From the NCBI GenBank assembly GCA_018857735.1, contig JABMCL010003715.1, positions 87,501 to 151,500 on the forward strand: 64,000 nucleotides of DNA, in the 5' to 3' direction. The notes under the pieces were generated by a model. That model was not told the DNA's origin. It worked only from the letters and a program-made list of their open reading frames with translations, and did not search any database. Of this stretch, positions 1 to 19,959 are shown piece after piece. This DNA comes from Alviniconcha marisindica (Eukaryota; Mollusca; Gastropoda; Provannidae). The position numbers and the translations under genes were made by a program. How positions within the stretch are numbered: position 1 is the stretch's first letter; the number at the start of each line of letters is the position of its first letter.

Positions 1-450
1 ACTTAAGTAAAGAATATTGGAAATAAGAGTTGCGTAACATGCCTATTTCCAGCTGCTGGTGTCATAATGACTAAATGTGGAAGTTGAACTTGAGTTTAAA
101 CTCCAAGTGACCACGGCTAGGGGTGGGGGTGGGGGTGGGGGAGGGAGGCGGGGGAGGGGGGCATGATAGCACTGAGGTGCCGGGGTGTCCAGAGGACGGG
201 AAGCGGGATGGAGGGAGGGGAGGGAGAGGTGTGGGGGGTGGGAGGGCCGATAAGGGGCCGGGTGTTTAGGTGAGGAGCACACTCCGAGCACCGCTTTCCG
301 GCACCTTCCTCCAAAGAAGGAAGGATGTCGTAAACCGGTGCTTGGAGTTCGGGTGAGGAGGCGGAGAAAAGGGGTAAAGGGACAGGCAGGGAGGGAATCT
401 GGCACTCTGCGCAGCGCCAGCGAAACTGCAGCATATATCTCACCGCTCAC
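1..450. other. Non-coding flank with G-rich tract
   Basis: A purine-rich, G-run-rich stretch (about 118-260) with no convincing exon. Open frames on both strands here follow from simple composition and have no recognisable domain. Confidence 0.5.
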
Positions 451-669
451 ATGGCCAGCCTGTTTGATTCTGGAGCGTTTTTGTCCGAATGGGGACTCCC
501 TAAAGCTGTCGCCAAGGCTCTAAGCGCGGAAGGGTTTCTGTTCCAAAGCGGCCTTACTGGGCCTCACAGAAGAGGACATTCGCAGCTTTGAGCTGAATAA
601 CTATAATAATAGAGGATTAATGCGCCCCATCTCAGTCGTAAGAGCCGACTGGGCGCTTACAAAGGCCTA
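451..669 (+). pseudogene. Broken SAM-like ORF, one-base frameshift
   Basis: An ATG at 451 opens a frame reading MASLFDSGAFLSEWGLPKAV and onward, which runs into an unrelated tail and a stop at about 589. From base 542 the next frame continues the same protein sense with SKAALLGLTEEDIRSFEL and runs to a stop at 669. Together the halves look like a SAM-type helical domain: a short N-terminal helix, then the L-G-L-T-x-E-D-I turn typical of such domains. The join needs a single-base shift near 538-542. No introns or partner exons were found. I infer a decayed gene fragment or a piece of a mobile element. A functional exon spliced across the shift is less likely, because no splice signals flank it. 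Confidence 0.45.
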
Positions 670-774
670 AACTAACGGAGGCGCGCATTCATCACATTCA
701 CACAGACACACGTGCGCACCCAGTGATTGCACGCACGCACGCACGCCTCCCCTCCACTCTCACCTTAGTTCAGG

Positions 775-1500
775 TGAATGCGTAACTGTTGAAGTAAAGA
801 GTTGCTCCACAATACACTCACCGTCCCCTGTAGCTGAGAGTGAAGAAACAACGGAAGTAACAAGTTGTGGAAATGAAAGTTGCGCAATACACTTACCAAC
901 CCCTGTAGCTGAGCGTGAAGAAAGAAGTAACAATTTGTGGAAATGCAAGTTGCACAATACACTTACCAACACCTGTGGTCGAGAGAGAAGAAATAACAAG
1001 TAACAAGTGGTGAAAATGAAAGTTGCAGCGACAGTACACTTAACCAATCCCTGTATTGTAGCTGAGAGTGAAGAAATAATGGAAGTAACAAGTGGTGAAA
1101 ATGAAAGTTACGTTCACTCACCAACCCCTGTACTTGAGAGTGAAGAAATAATGGAAGTAACAAGTGGTGAAAATGAAAGTTACATTCACTCACCAACCCC
1201 TGTACTTGAGAGTGAAGAAATAATGGAAGTAACAAGTGGTGAAAATGAAAGTTACATTCACTCACCAACCCCTGTACTTGAGAGTGAAGAAATAATGGAA
1301 GCAACAAGTTGTGGAAATGAAAGTTACATTCACTCACCAACCCCTGTACTTGAGAGTGAAGAAATAATGGAAGTAACAAGTGGTGAAAATGAAAGTTACA
1401 TTCACTCACCAACCCCTGTACTTGAGAGTGAAGAAATAATGGAAGTAACAAGTTGTGGAAATGAAAGTTGCTCAGTACACTTACCAACCCCTGTAATAAA
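775..1500. repeat. 72-bp minisatellite
   Basis: A tandem repeat with a 72-bp unit: the phrase 'gagagtgaagaaataatgg' recurs every 72 bases between about 1130 and 1445, in five near-identical copies. Older, indel-bearing copies lie upstream from about 775. Because 72 is divisible by three, both strands stay open across the clean copies, giving a 24-residue repeat frame at 1007-1525. Degenerate copies lose the frame, so I call a minisatellite and not a gene. Confidence 0.85.
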
Positions 1501-1884
1501 TTCGTTAACGACCCCTGCACCGTAGTTAAATGTGAGCAACTAATATACAAAATATTAAAAAAAAAAAAAAAAAGACCGTTGGACAGTATCGTGACTGAAA
1601 ACTCCTGTAGCAGGAACAAGGAACAACTAATAGAATAAGCTAAGTAGAGCGACATCAAGCAGTTTAGACCAGACAGTAATTACGTACTATAGTAATAATA
1701 AGTTTTATCACATGCGGTCTTGTCAGCTGTCAGGGACGTGACTTGACGGCTGACCCTATGCTCCTACACCGCCGCCCCGCCCCGCCAACAACACATTGCG
1801 GCATTGTAATATCCGTTCAGCAAAACCGGAAGATTTTTTCAGACCCGTAACCGTGATCTTGCTGATGTGTCATGATGTGTCATA

Positions 1885-1980
1885 CCTCCTCATCCCCCCC
1901 CCCATCCCCCCCCCCCCCCCCACATTCCCCCCCCCACCTCCCCCCCCCCCATCTCTCCCCCCCCCCCCCCCATCTTCCCA
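1885..1980. repeat. Poly-C rich low-complexity tract
   Basis: Runs of C broken by single A or T bases. No coding sense. Confidence 0.9.
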
Positions 1981-2129
1981 CAGTATTAACGATTTAATAG
2001 CAACACGCGGCGACCTCGCCCAGATTTATCAATGGCAGTGTGTGACGCTGAAGGAGGTCTGTTGATGCAAACCGGGACGGTGACTGGGTGTGTCTGTCCG
2101 TCTAATGATACAGAGATAGGCCGCAAATC

Positions 2130-3895
2130 AGGTGATGATTGGAGAGCAGCTTGTAACCGGTGTGTGTCTCTGATTGGAGTGTAGCTTGTAACGGGTGTGT
2201 CTCTGACTGGGGTGTAGCTAATTGTAACGGGTGTGTCTGACTGGAGTGTAGCTTGTAACGGGTGTGTCTCTGATTGGGGTGTAGCTTGTAACGGGTGTGT
2301 CTCTGACTGGAGTATAGCTTGTAACGGGTGTGTCTGATTGGAGTATAGCTTGTAACGGGGGGGTGTCTCTGGAGTGTAGCTTGTAACGGGTGTGTCTCTG
2401 ATTGGGGTGTAGCTTGTAACGGGGGTGTGTCTCTGGAGTGTAGCTTGTAACGGGTGTGTCTCTGATTGGGGTGTAGCTTGTAAAGGGTGTGTCTCTGATT
2501 GGGGTGTAGCTTGTAACGATTGTGTCTCTGATTGGAATGCAGCATATAACGGGTGTGTCTCTGATTGGGGTGTAGCTTGTAACGGTTGTGCCTCTGATTG
2601 GGGTGTAGTTTGTAACGGGTGTGTCTCTGACTGGGGTGTAGCTTGTAACGGGTGTGTCTCTGATTGGAGTATAGCTTGTAACGGGGGTGTCTCTGATTGG
2701 GGTGTAGCTTGTAACGGGTGTGTCTCTGATTGGGGTGTAGCTTGTAACGGGCGTGCCTCTGATTGGGGTGTAGCTTGTAACGGGTGTGCCTCTGATTGGA
2801 GTATAGCTTGTAACGTGTCTGATTGGAGTATAGCTTGTAACGGGTGTGTGTCTCTGGAGTGTAGCTTGTAACGGGTGCGTCTCTGATTGGGGTGTAGCTT
2901 GTAACGGGTGTGTCTCTCTGGAGTGTAGCTTGTAACGGGTGTGTCTCTGATTGGGGTGTAGCTTGTAACGGGTGTGTCTCGATTGGGGTGTAGCTTGTAA
3001 CGGTGTGTCTCTGATTGGAGTGTAGCTTGTAACGGGTGTGTCTCTGATTGGGGTGTAGCTTGTAACGATTGTGTCTCTGATTGGGGTGTAGCTTGTAACG
3101 GGTGTGTCTCTGATTGGGGTGTAGCTTGTAACGGTGTGCCTCTGATTGGAGTGTAGTTGTAACGGTGTGTCTCTGACTGGAGTGTAGCTTGTAACGGGTG
3201 TGTCTCTGATGGAGTATAGCTTGTAACGGGGTGTCTCTGATTGGGTGTAGCTTGTAACGGGTGTGTCTCTGATTGGGGTGTAGCTTGTAACGGGTGTGCC
3301 TCTGATTGGGGTGTAGCTTGTAACGGGTGTGCCTCTGATGGAGTTAGCTTGTAACGGGGTCTGATTGGAGAGTGTTTTTAGCTTGTAAACTGTACGGTTG
3401 TGTCTCTGATTGGAATGCAGCTTGTAACGGGTGTGTCTCTGATTGGGGTGTAGCTTGTAACGGGTGTGTCTCGGGTTGGATTGCAGCTTATAGCATGTGT
3501 CTCGGATTGGAGTGTAGATTGTAACGGGTGTGCCTCGGGTTGGATTGCAGCTTATAACATGTGTCTCTGATTGGGGTGTAGCTTGTAACGGGTGTGTCTC
3601 GGGTTGGATTGCAGCTTATAACATGTGTCACGGATTGGAGTGTAGATTGTAACAGGTGTGCCTCTGACTGGAGTGTAGCTTGTGACGGGTGTGTCTCTGA
3701 CTGGGGTATAGCTAATTGTAACGGGTGTGTCTTTGATTGGAGTGTAGCTTGTAACGGGTGTGTCTCTGATTGGGGTGTAGCTAATTGTAACGGGTGTGTC
3801 TCTGGCTGGGGTGTAGCTTGTAACGGGTGTGTCTCTGACTGGAGTGTAGCTTGTAACGGGTGTGTCTCTGATTGGAGTGTAGCTTGTAACCGTAG
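2130..3895. repeat. 33-bp minisatellite, about 50 copies
   Basis: A tandem array of a 33-bp unit centred on 'gtgtagcttgtaacgggtgt', with the unit start recurring at 2702, 2735 and so on. Frequent small indels mark its left, centre and right parts. The 11-codon period produces Cys-rich pseudo-ORFs on the plus strand and Tyr-Lys-Leu-rich ones on the minus strand, but these break at every indel. Confidence 0.9.
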
Positions 3896-3934
3896 CGGGA
3901 CAGACGGACAGAACTACACGTCCAGTCACCCAAC

Positions 3935-4022
3935 CCCCCCCTCCCTCCCTCCCCTACCCCCCCCCCTCCCCTCCCCCCCCCCCCCCCTCACCCCCCTCCC
4001 CCCCCCTCCCCCCCCCACCCCC
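3935..4022. repeat. Poly-C / CT low-complexity tract
   Basis: Long C runs directly following the 33-bp array. 4023-4310 is unique sequence with no recognisable gene. Confidence 0.85.
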
Positions 4023-4311
4023 ACTGTCCAACTCAAGACAAGAGGCTGGCGTGGTAACTAGGAACGGTTTTCCCCTGCCGGCAGTCTGAGTGACTTTGCA
4101 CCGTGCATTGTTGAAGCACGCACTATTCAACCATGCACTGTTGCAACGAGCCAGGTGCCTGTCGACAGATTGCAGTCCCCGTGTTCTGTCGGCGCGGGAT
4201 GAACGGCGGAGTGGTTATGGCAGGAGTTCATAAACACGGTAGCATACATAGCCTGTATACACACAATCACCAACGCCAACGGGAAACATCGGAAGATCCG
4301 GCGGCCACGGC

Positions 4312-4735
<424 letters not shown>

Positions 4736-4804
4736 ACAGGCTGAGGTCTAGTCAGAACAGTCGCGCGCGCGCTTGACGATGTGGACTCTGTGACTGACTC
4801 CCAG

Positions 4805-4945
4805 TTGTTAACGTTGCTTTACGTCCACGGAGACCGTACAGACTACTAGGGACGGGGAAGCCCAGGACGGCGGCCACCTCGACTTCCACACAGCCCCTGA
4901 GCTCTGACTCACAGAGACAGCTCATCAGATTTATAGGCTCGATGT
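4805..4945 (+). repeat. Interspersed repeat R2, uninterrupted copy
   Basis: 'gttgctttacgtccacggag' at the left and 'gacggggaagcccaggacgg' at the right form one contiguous copy of a sequence that recurs at 7513-8195, where it is split by two later insertions. Family not identified; it acts as the reference for the nested insertion structure described there. Confidence 0.6.
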
Positions 4946-4991
4946 GCAACATGCTTTCCAGTTAACGTGTGTGACTGTCCATTGAGTTGGC

Positions 4992-5072
<81 letters not shown>
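4992..5072. repeat. (TA)n microsatellite
   Basis: About 38 uninterrupted TA dinucleotides followed by AT-rich sequence. Likely to form hairpins or cruciforms and to vary in length. Confidence 0.97.
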
Positions 5073-5073
<1 letters not shown>

Positions 5074-5254
5074 ACTTAGTATTTATCAAAGCGCAACACC
5101 TAATGTGAGCCCGAGGCGCAGTAATACAGGCCGCCAGTTATGTGCAAACATTCATCTGAAATATAGGTGGAATTCATACAGTACATTACACCCCCCTCCT
5201 CAAGTCCCCCCCCCCCTCCCCCCCACCCCCCCCCAAATTCCATCCACCTTCCCT

Positions 5255-6015
5255 TCCGCCCATATTGCACCTACCTTTCCTCAAGTCCCGCCCAATATTC
5301 CACCCACCCCTCTTCAAATTCCGCCCATATTCCAACCCAACCTTCCTCAAGTTTCGCCCATATTCCAGCCCACCCTTCCTCAAGTTCCGCCCATATTCCA
5401 ACCCACCCTTCCTCAAGTTCCGCCCATATTCCACCCACCCTTTCTTCAAGTTTCGCCCATATTCCAACCCACCCTTTCTCAAGTTCCGCCCATATTCCAG
5501 CCCACCCTTCCTCAAGTTTCGCCCATATTCCAGCCCACCCTTCCTCAAGTTTTCCCCCCATATTCCAACCCACCCTTCCTAAAGTTCCGCCCATATTCCA
5601 ACCCACCCTTCCTAAAGTTCCGCCCATATTCCAACCCACCCTTCTTCAAGTTCCGCCCATATTCCAACCCACCCTTCCTCAAGTTTCGCCCATATTCCAA
5701 CCCACCCTTCCTCAAGTTCCGCCCATATTCCAGCCCACCCTTCCTCAAGTTCCGCCCATATTCCAACCCACCCTTCCTCAAGTTCCGCCCATATTCCGAC
5801 CCACCCTTCCTCAAGTTCCGCCCATAATTCCAACCCACCCTTCCTCAAGTTCCGCCCATATTCCAACCCACCCTTCCTCAAGTTCCGCCCATATTCCAAC
5901 CCACCCTTCCTCAAGTTCCGCCCATATTCCAACCCACCCTTCCTCAAGTTCCGCCCATATTCCAACCCACCCTTCCTCAAGTTCCGCCCATATTCCAACC
6001 CACTCTCCCTTCCGC
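5255..6015. repeat. Second 33-bp minisatellite, about 22 copies
   Basis: A tandem array of 'cccacccttcctcaagttcc' plus 'gcccatattccaa', period 33 bp (for example ends at 5400 and 5433). It is unrelated in sequence to the array at 2130-3895 but has the same period. All six frames stay open over long stretches, with an 11-residue repeat containing PFLKFRPYSNP. No start, domain or splice context suggests translation. Confidence 0.9.
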
Positions 6016-6540
6016 TCGTTCCCTCAAGCTTTAGATTGTTGACATTCATTCATTCGTTCATTCAACTGCTGAACTACTGGAACGGACGTCACCATCTGCT
6101 ACTGAACAAAGCACAGCCACACGCAAGGTTACACAGCGTTATTTTATAACACAACAACACTGAAACAAATAAGAAGGCAAGGGGGTGGCAGATACTGAGA
6201 GAAGGAGAAGGAAAAGAGTGTCTTGTTTGTTTGTTTGTTTTCTTGGGAAGGGGGAGGGGGGAGTTTTTTTTTGTTTTTTTTTTGTCAGTGCTGGGTTTGT
6301 TTGTTTTTTTTACATGCAGGGATGGTTTACGTTTTTAGTGTAAACTGTGCGGACTTTAAGGGCAGCTGAATTATATTCCGCGGACGAAGCCACGGGCTGG
6401 AATGAAATTGGCTGAAACAGTTGTGTGATACGTGCATGCCGCCCGTCCTTTCTGCCCTCCGACTGCGGGTACGCTCTCCCAGACAGTTATTGGCAACCCC
6501 GGTGTGGCGTGACACTGTCGCACTTACTCGCTGTCTCTAT
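6016..6540. other. No gene seen
   Basis: Unique sequence with G and T homopolymer runs near 6220-6320. I looked for a metalloproteinase pro-domain exon (PRCGxPD cysteine switch) here and upstream to base 1 and found none. Confidence 0.5.
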
Positions 6541-6544
6541 CGTT

Positions 6545-7290
<746 letters not shown>

Positions 7291-7300
7291 CTCGCTGCAG

Positions 7301-15422
<8,122 letters not shown>

Positions 15423-16937
15423 ATAGGCTTGGGTACGATTTAAAGCGAACATTCTGCAGAGGACAGAGGCTGTAATGACGAGGTTAGGAAGTGCTTTCGG
15501 GGGTATGTTATAATGATTCTGTTGCAGGCTCGCTTCTGGGTGTGTAGTTGGTTTTTTTTTGTTTTTTTGTGTGGATTGAAGCGTTGTACGGTTTTACTGA
15601 TTTTGATATTCCAACGCCGAGTTGGAGATGCGGAGGAAGAATGTTTGTAGGACTGCCTTGTAGTACTTGTACTGTCCATGTAGCTTCATTGCACTCTGAT
15701 TGTATATCGACACGAACAGTTCAAGCCTTGCCTCTTTGGTGTGTGAAGGTTGGTTCCAAGGGGAGATGGGGATCCCGCCGAGGACCGTCAGTGCATCTGA
15801 AGCTCAAGTTTGAAATGTTCATCGCTAATGACGACAATAACGTTTGTTAGCTGTTGTTTAGGGGAATTAATACGTTGTCTTGGGCGTAGCTTTGTAACGG
15901 TAGTGAAAGACACTGAAGGTCAACGCTCACGACTTTAAAAAGGGGACTGTACTCTCGCTTTTTGAGGATCTCCAGCGTGAGCGTTGGAGTGAGTTTCTCC
16001 TGATGAGTCTTTGAATACCCGCACTCCTGTTACTAATGAAGCGCTGAAGTCCACGTATGAGAGTAAATAGATGTTGGGGGAAAACCCGCACATCACACTG
16101 TTTTTTAAAAATTTTGTTTGGTTGTTTGCTTGCTTTTACCGTGAGCGGAAATGTGTACACAGGACACCATTTATGTTGTCTTCTTATTTTGCGACTGTTC
16201 ACGTTTGTACGCATGAATGAATGATCACTCGATCGCTTCACTAGTCACACATGCCTGAACAAATATCAGGATTACTCATGACTGAGAAAGATAACGTCAT
16301 ATTCGAATGCAGAGCACATTGATTCTGCTCTGTTATGGCGAAACACAATAATTAACCTGCTTTTATTTATTCATTTATTTCTTCCTTCTTTTCTTCTTTC
16401 TCGTTTCCTGGGGTTTTCTACACAATGAGCTTGACGCATCTTGTGTCAGATTCACTCAACCATGTCGTGTGTACTTTTTGCTCGGCGGAAGTGGTAGCAC
16501 GGTAAAATTTTGTTTATCTGAAAGGCAAACGTTCAGAACCAGAAACGCCCTTTTGCTTTTAAGTCGTGTTTTGTCATGAAGTAATAGCTATTGTTCAACA
16601 CGATGCCTGTGTTTGGGCGGTTTTTCTGCCCTTGAGTGAAATATTGGAGATTTCGAAACAAGGAGAATTTTATTTTTGCGGTTAGCAATGTGCTTCCGTG
16701 CACTACACTGCTAACGTTCTTAACCGTTTTCAGTGGAAAGCCATTCTGGGCTGGGTCGGTGTGCATGATGGTAGTAGCTAAGTCGTAAAGTAACACACGT
16801 AGGGGTTACGAATTTTGTGTGATCTCAAGACACTCCACCTCACTCCTACGTGTTTGCGTGTTGTCTTTCTTTTTTCTTTTCTTTTTAATGTGTGAACATG
16901 ACGCATTTTTCTCATCAAGATATGATGGTCAGAGCGC

Positions 16938-17012
<75 letters not shown>

Positions 17013-17248
17013 CGAAGGAGAACTTGCTAGCCAGGCTGTCAAAGACGCGCGGTTGGCCGAAGAGGGTGAGAAGTCAAAAATTGGTCATTGGTAAAGCAAC
17101 AGGCGCCCCCCTCCCTTTTTGTTTGTTTGTTTGTTTTGTTTTGTTTTTATTTGTTTGTTTTATTTTTGAGTTTGTTTTGTTTAGCTGGCATCGGCTAGAT
17201 CACTTTTTGTCCCTTTTTCTGCGATACGTTCGATCCCTCTACCCCGTC

Positions 17249-17307
<59 letters not shown>

Positions 17308-17321
17308 CTTCCTTTGTTTTT

Positions 17322-17352
<31 letters not shown>

Positions 17353-17394
17353 CTCTCTCTCTCCTCTTCTTCACCTTCCGTCTACGGTTTGTTT

Positions 17395-17430
<36 letters not shown>

Positions 17431-17839
17431 CTCCTCTCTCTTTTCTTTTCACCCTTCGTCTCGGTTTTGTCTGGATGTTTCTCTAACCTGGCACTCCTAC
17501 CCACTCTCCCTCCCTCTCCCTTACCCACCCACTCCCGACCCCGTTTATGGCGTCTTTCGGTGATGTTGCCTGTAGTCCTCCTAACGGTTTCGTGCGGTTC
17601 AAACCCTCGTCGCATTCAGCGTGTGTTCTCAGCTGTTGGTCCCTCTTGAGAAAGTGGAGTATAGTGTCCTAGTGTGGGGTTAGCGATGTTGTTATGCACG
17701 TAGGTAGGTAGGTATGGTCAGAGCCAGTACAGACACTGTCTCTGATGTAGCAGAGACGATATGAGAGACAACAGTCTCACCTGAGAGACAAAGTGTAGTG
17801 TGCAGGTCTGTGGTGTTATAGGCCTGTACGGGTGGCGTG

Positions 17840-18125
17840 GTGGTGTGGTCTGGCTCTGCCACAGTGATCTGGCTCTGTCACAGTGGTCTGGCTCTTCTCC
17901 ACAATGGTCTGGCTCTGCCACAGTGGTCTGGCTCTGCCACAGTGGTCTGGCTCTTCTCCACAGTGATCTGGCTCTTCTACACAGTGGTCTGGCTCTTCTC
18001 CACAGTGATCTGGCTCTGACACAGTGGTCTGGCTCTTCTCCACAGTGATCTGGCTCTGCCACAGTGGCCTGGCTCTGTCACAGTGGTCTGGCTCTGTCAC
18101 AGTGGTCTGGCTCTGTCACAAGGCC
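17840..18125. repeat. About 19-22 bp minisatellite
   Basis: Units of 'cacagtggtctggctctg' alternating with a variant containing cttctc, about 13 copies. Open frames across it are by-products. Confidence 0.9.
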
Positions 18126-18761
18126 AGGCGGGAATAAAGTGCTGTGTAAGTATTTTGAACCTTGCGACGTTAACTTATTCTCCTGTAGGTTGGTGTACAT
18201 GTACTTACGTTTTCACTTTTTTCATTTATTGCGTTGATCGCCGCCCTGTAATTGCTATGGGTACGAATTTGCACCTGCTACAGTCGTGTTCAATTTTTGT
18301 GTTCTGCAATGGTTTGCAGTTTTGTGTGCTTGTGTGTTTGTACTTGAGACAATATTCAGATATATCACTTTGTAAATTAGGTTGAGAGGTACAGCAGTTA
18401 AAAAGTGGAACTTCGTGAAATGAAATCAGTGAACAAATGTCATACAAGAACGTCCAGTGATGAGTTGTGTGGAAAAACGTTGTTACGAATCTGACCTGAC
18501 TGAACATAGGAGGGGTGTTACAAAATTCTCTGAAAAAAGCTTCAAGGTTGCAACGTGTTCAGTTTTCTGTTGTCGTTCCGGTTTTTTAATACTCATAGGC
18601 CCTCTCGGCGGGATGCTGGTGAAGAGTGATTGTTTTTCTGTGTATTTGTTAACGTATGACATGACTGTGCCAATTCACCTGAGTGATTATTGTTTAGCAA
18701 ACCAGTTCTTATTCTGTTATTGCCTATGTATGTGGTAGTGGCCAGTTTGGGAAACTCAGTG

Positions 18762-18793
18762 TGTGTGTGTGTGTGTGTGTGGTGTGCGTGTGC

Positions 18794-18850
<57 letters not shown>

Positions 18851-18985
18851 CGTGTGCGTGCGTGCGTGTGCGTGCGTGCGTGCGCGTGCGTGCGTGCGTG
18901 CGTGCGTGCGTGTGTGCGTGCGTGTGTGCGTGCGCGTGCGTGCGTGCGTGCGTGTGTGTGTGTATGCGTGTGTGTGCGTGTGCGA
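18762..18985. repeat. GT / GCGT microsatellite
   Basis: (GT)n passing into (GCGT)n; alternating purine-pyrimidine over more than 200 bp, a sequence type able to adopt Z-DNA. Confidence 0.95.
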
Positions 18986-19219
18986 ATGAATGTTTGAAGC
19001 CTAAGCTGTCGCCTTGTGCCATTCAAAGAAACAGCTGCGCAGCCTGATTGTATTTCAATTTGATTTTGAACCTAGCTCTGAGTAGCCGGGCTCGAATACT
19101 GTCAGACAAGCCTTCCTTCAGGCTTTGTCCACAACTATGGCGAGATTGTGGTTCTGCTGGCCTGTGGTTCCTCACATCGATGGAAACCGCCCGCGTAACT
19201 AACGGTCAGTTGCTGTTCC

Positions 19220-19790
19220 TAAGATCACGGTAGTCATGGAAACCGCCATGCCAGCCAGTCATTTTTTTAAAGTCACGGGGACCACCGTGCTATTAAGTTG
19301 TTCATACACTCGCCGGAACCACCTCACCAGGGAGTTTGTTGTTGTTGTTGTTTGTTTGTTTGTTTGTATCTTTGTTGATACACAAAGTCGCGGAAACAGA
19401 ATGCCCCGAGATTGTTTTTCTCGTACAATCATTGAAACCTCTAAGCCGGGGATTTTTTTTTTTTTTTTGTTTTTGGATACACTCGATCACAGAACCACCA
19501 AGCCAATGTGATTTTTGTTTTTGTACAATCACGGGAACCACCAAGTAATCATGAGAACCACCAAGCCAGTCACTTTTGTTTTTTACATAATCACGGGCAC
19601 CACCAAGCCAGTGATTTTTGTTTTTATATGATCACGGTAACCACCAAGCCAGTCATTTTTTGTTTTTGTTTGCCTGTATACAATCACAAGAACCACCAAG
19701 CCCGTGTTTTTCTTTTTTTCTTCTTTTTTTTCTTTATTCAAGCCAGTCATTTTTCTTTTCATAAAATCACGGGAGAAACCATGACAGTAA
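19220..19790. repeat. About 55-65 bp degenerate minisatellite
   Basis: Eight or more copies of a unit with 'atcacgggaaccaccaagcc' followed by 'agtcatttttgttttt', with length changes in the T run. Confidence 0.8.
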
Positions 19791-19814
19791 CTGAGTAAGT
19801 GGTTCCTAGACAAT

Positions 19815-19915
19815 CAATGATTTCAGTAAAGGGAAATAACAACGCTGGGATGACGTCACGCACATATCAAGGGACGCGACACAGCTAGACCTTCGAGTCG
19901 CCTACGACAGCTGCT
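19815..19915 (+). repeat. Interspersed repeat R1, worn copy
   Basis: Matches R1 in 'gacgtcac', 'gaccttcgagtcgcctacga' and spacing. Low similarity overall. Confidence 0.4.
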
Positions 19916-19959
19916 AAGATCAAAGATTATAAATGTATTTATAATCTTTGCTAAGATCA
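19913..19959. repeat. Perfect 14-bp hairpin within direct repeats
   Basis: CAAAGATTATAAAT at 19921-19934 is the exact reverse complement of 19937-19950, with a 2-base spacer. The 10-mer gctaagatca occurs on both sides (19913-19922, 19950-19959). Confidence 0.9.

Noticed and set aside
1007..1525. 172-residue ORF with 24-residue repeats
   Set aside because: Follows from a 72-bp minisatellite; the opposite strand is equally open, older copies break the frame, and no domain is present.
5105..6049. Long overlapping Pro/Phe/Ser-rich ORFs in all frames
   Set aside because: All derive from one 33-bp tandem repeat divisible by three; no splice or start context.
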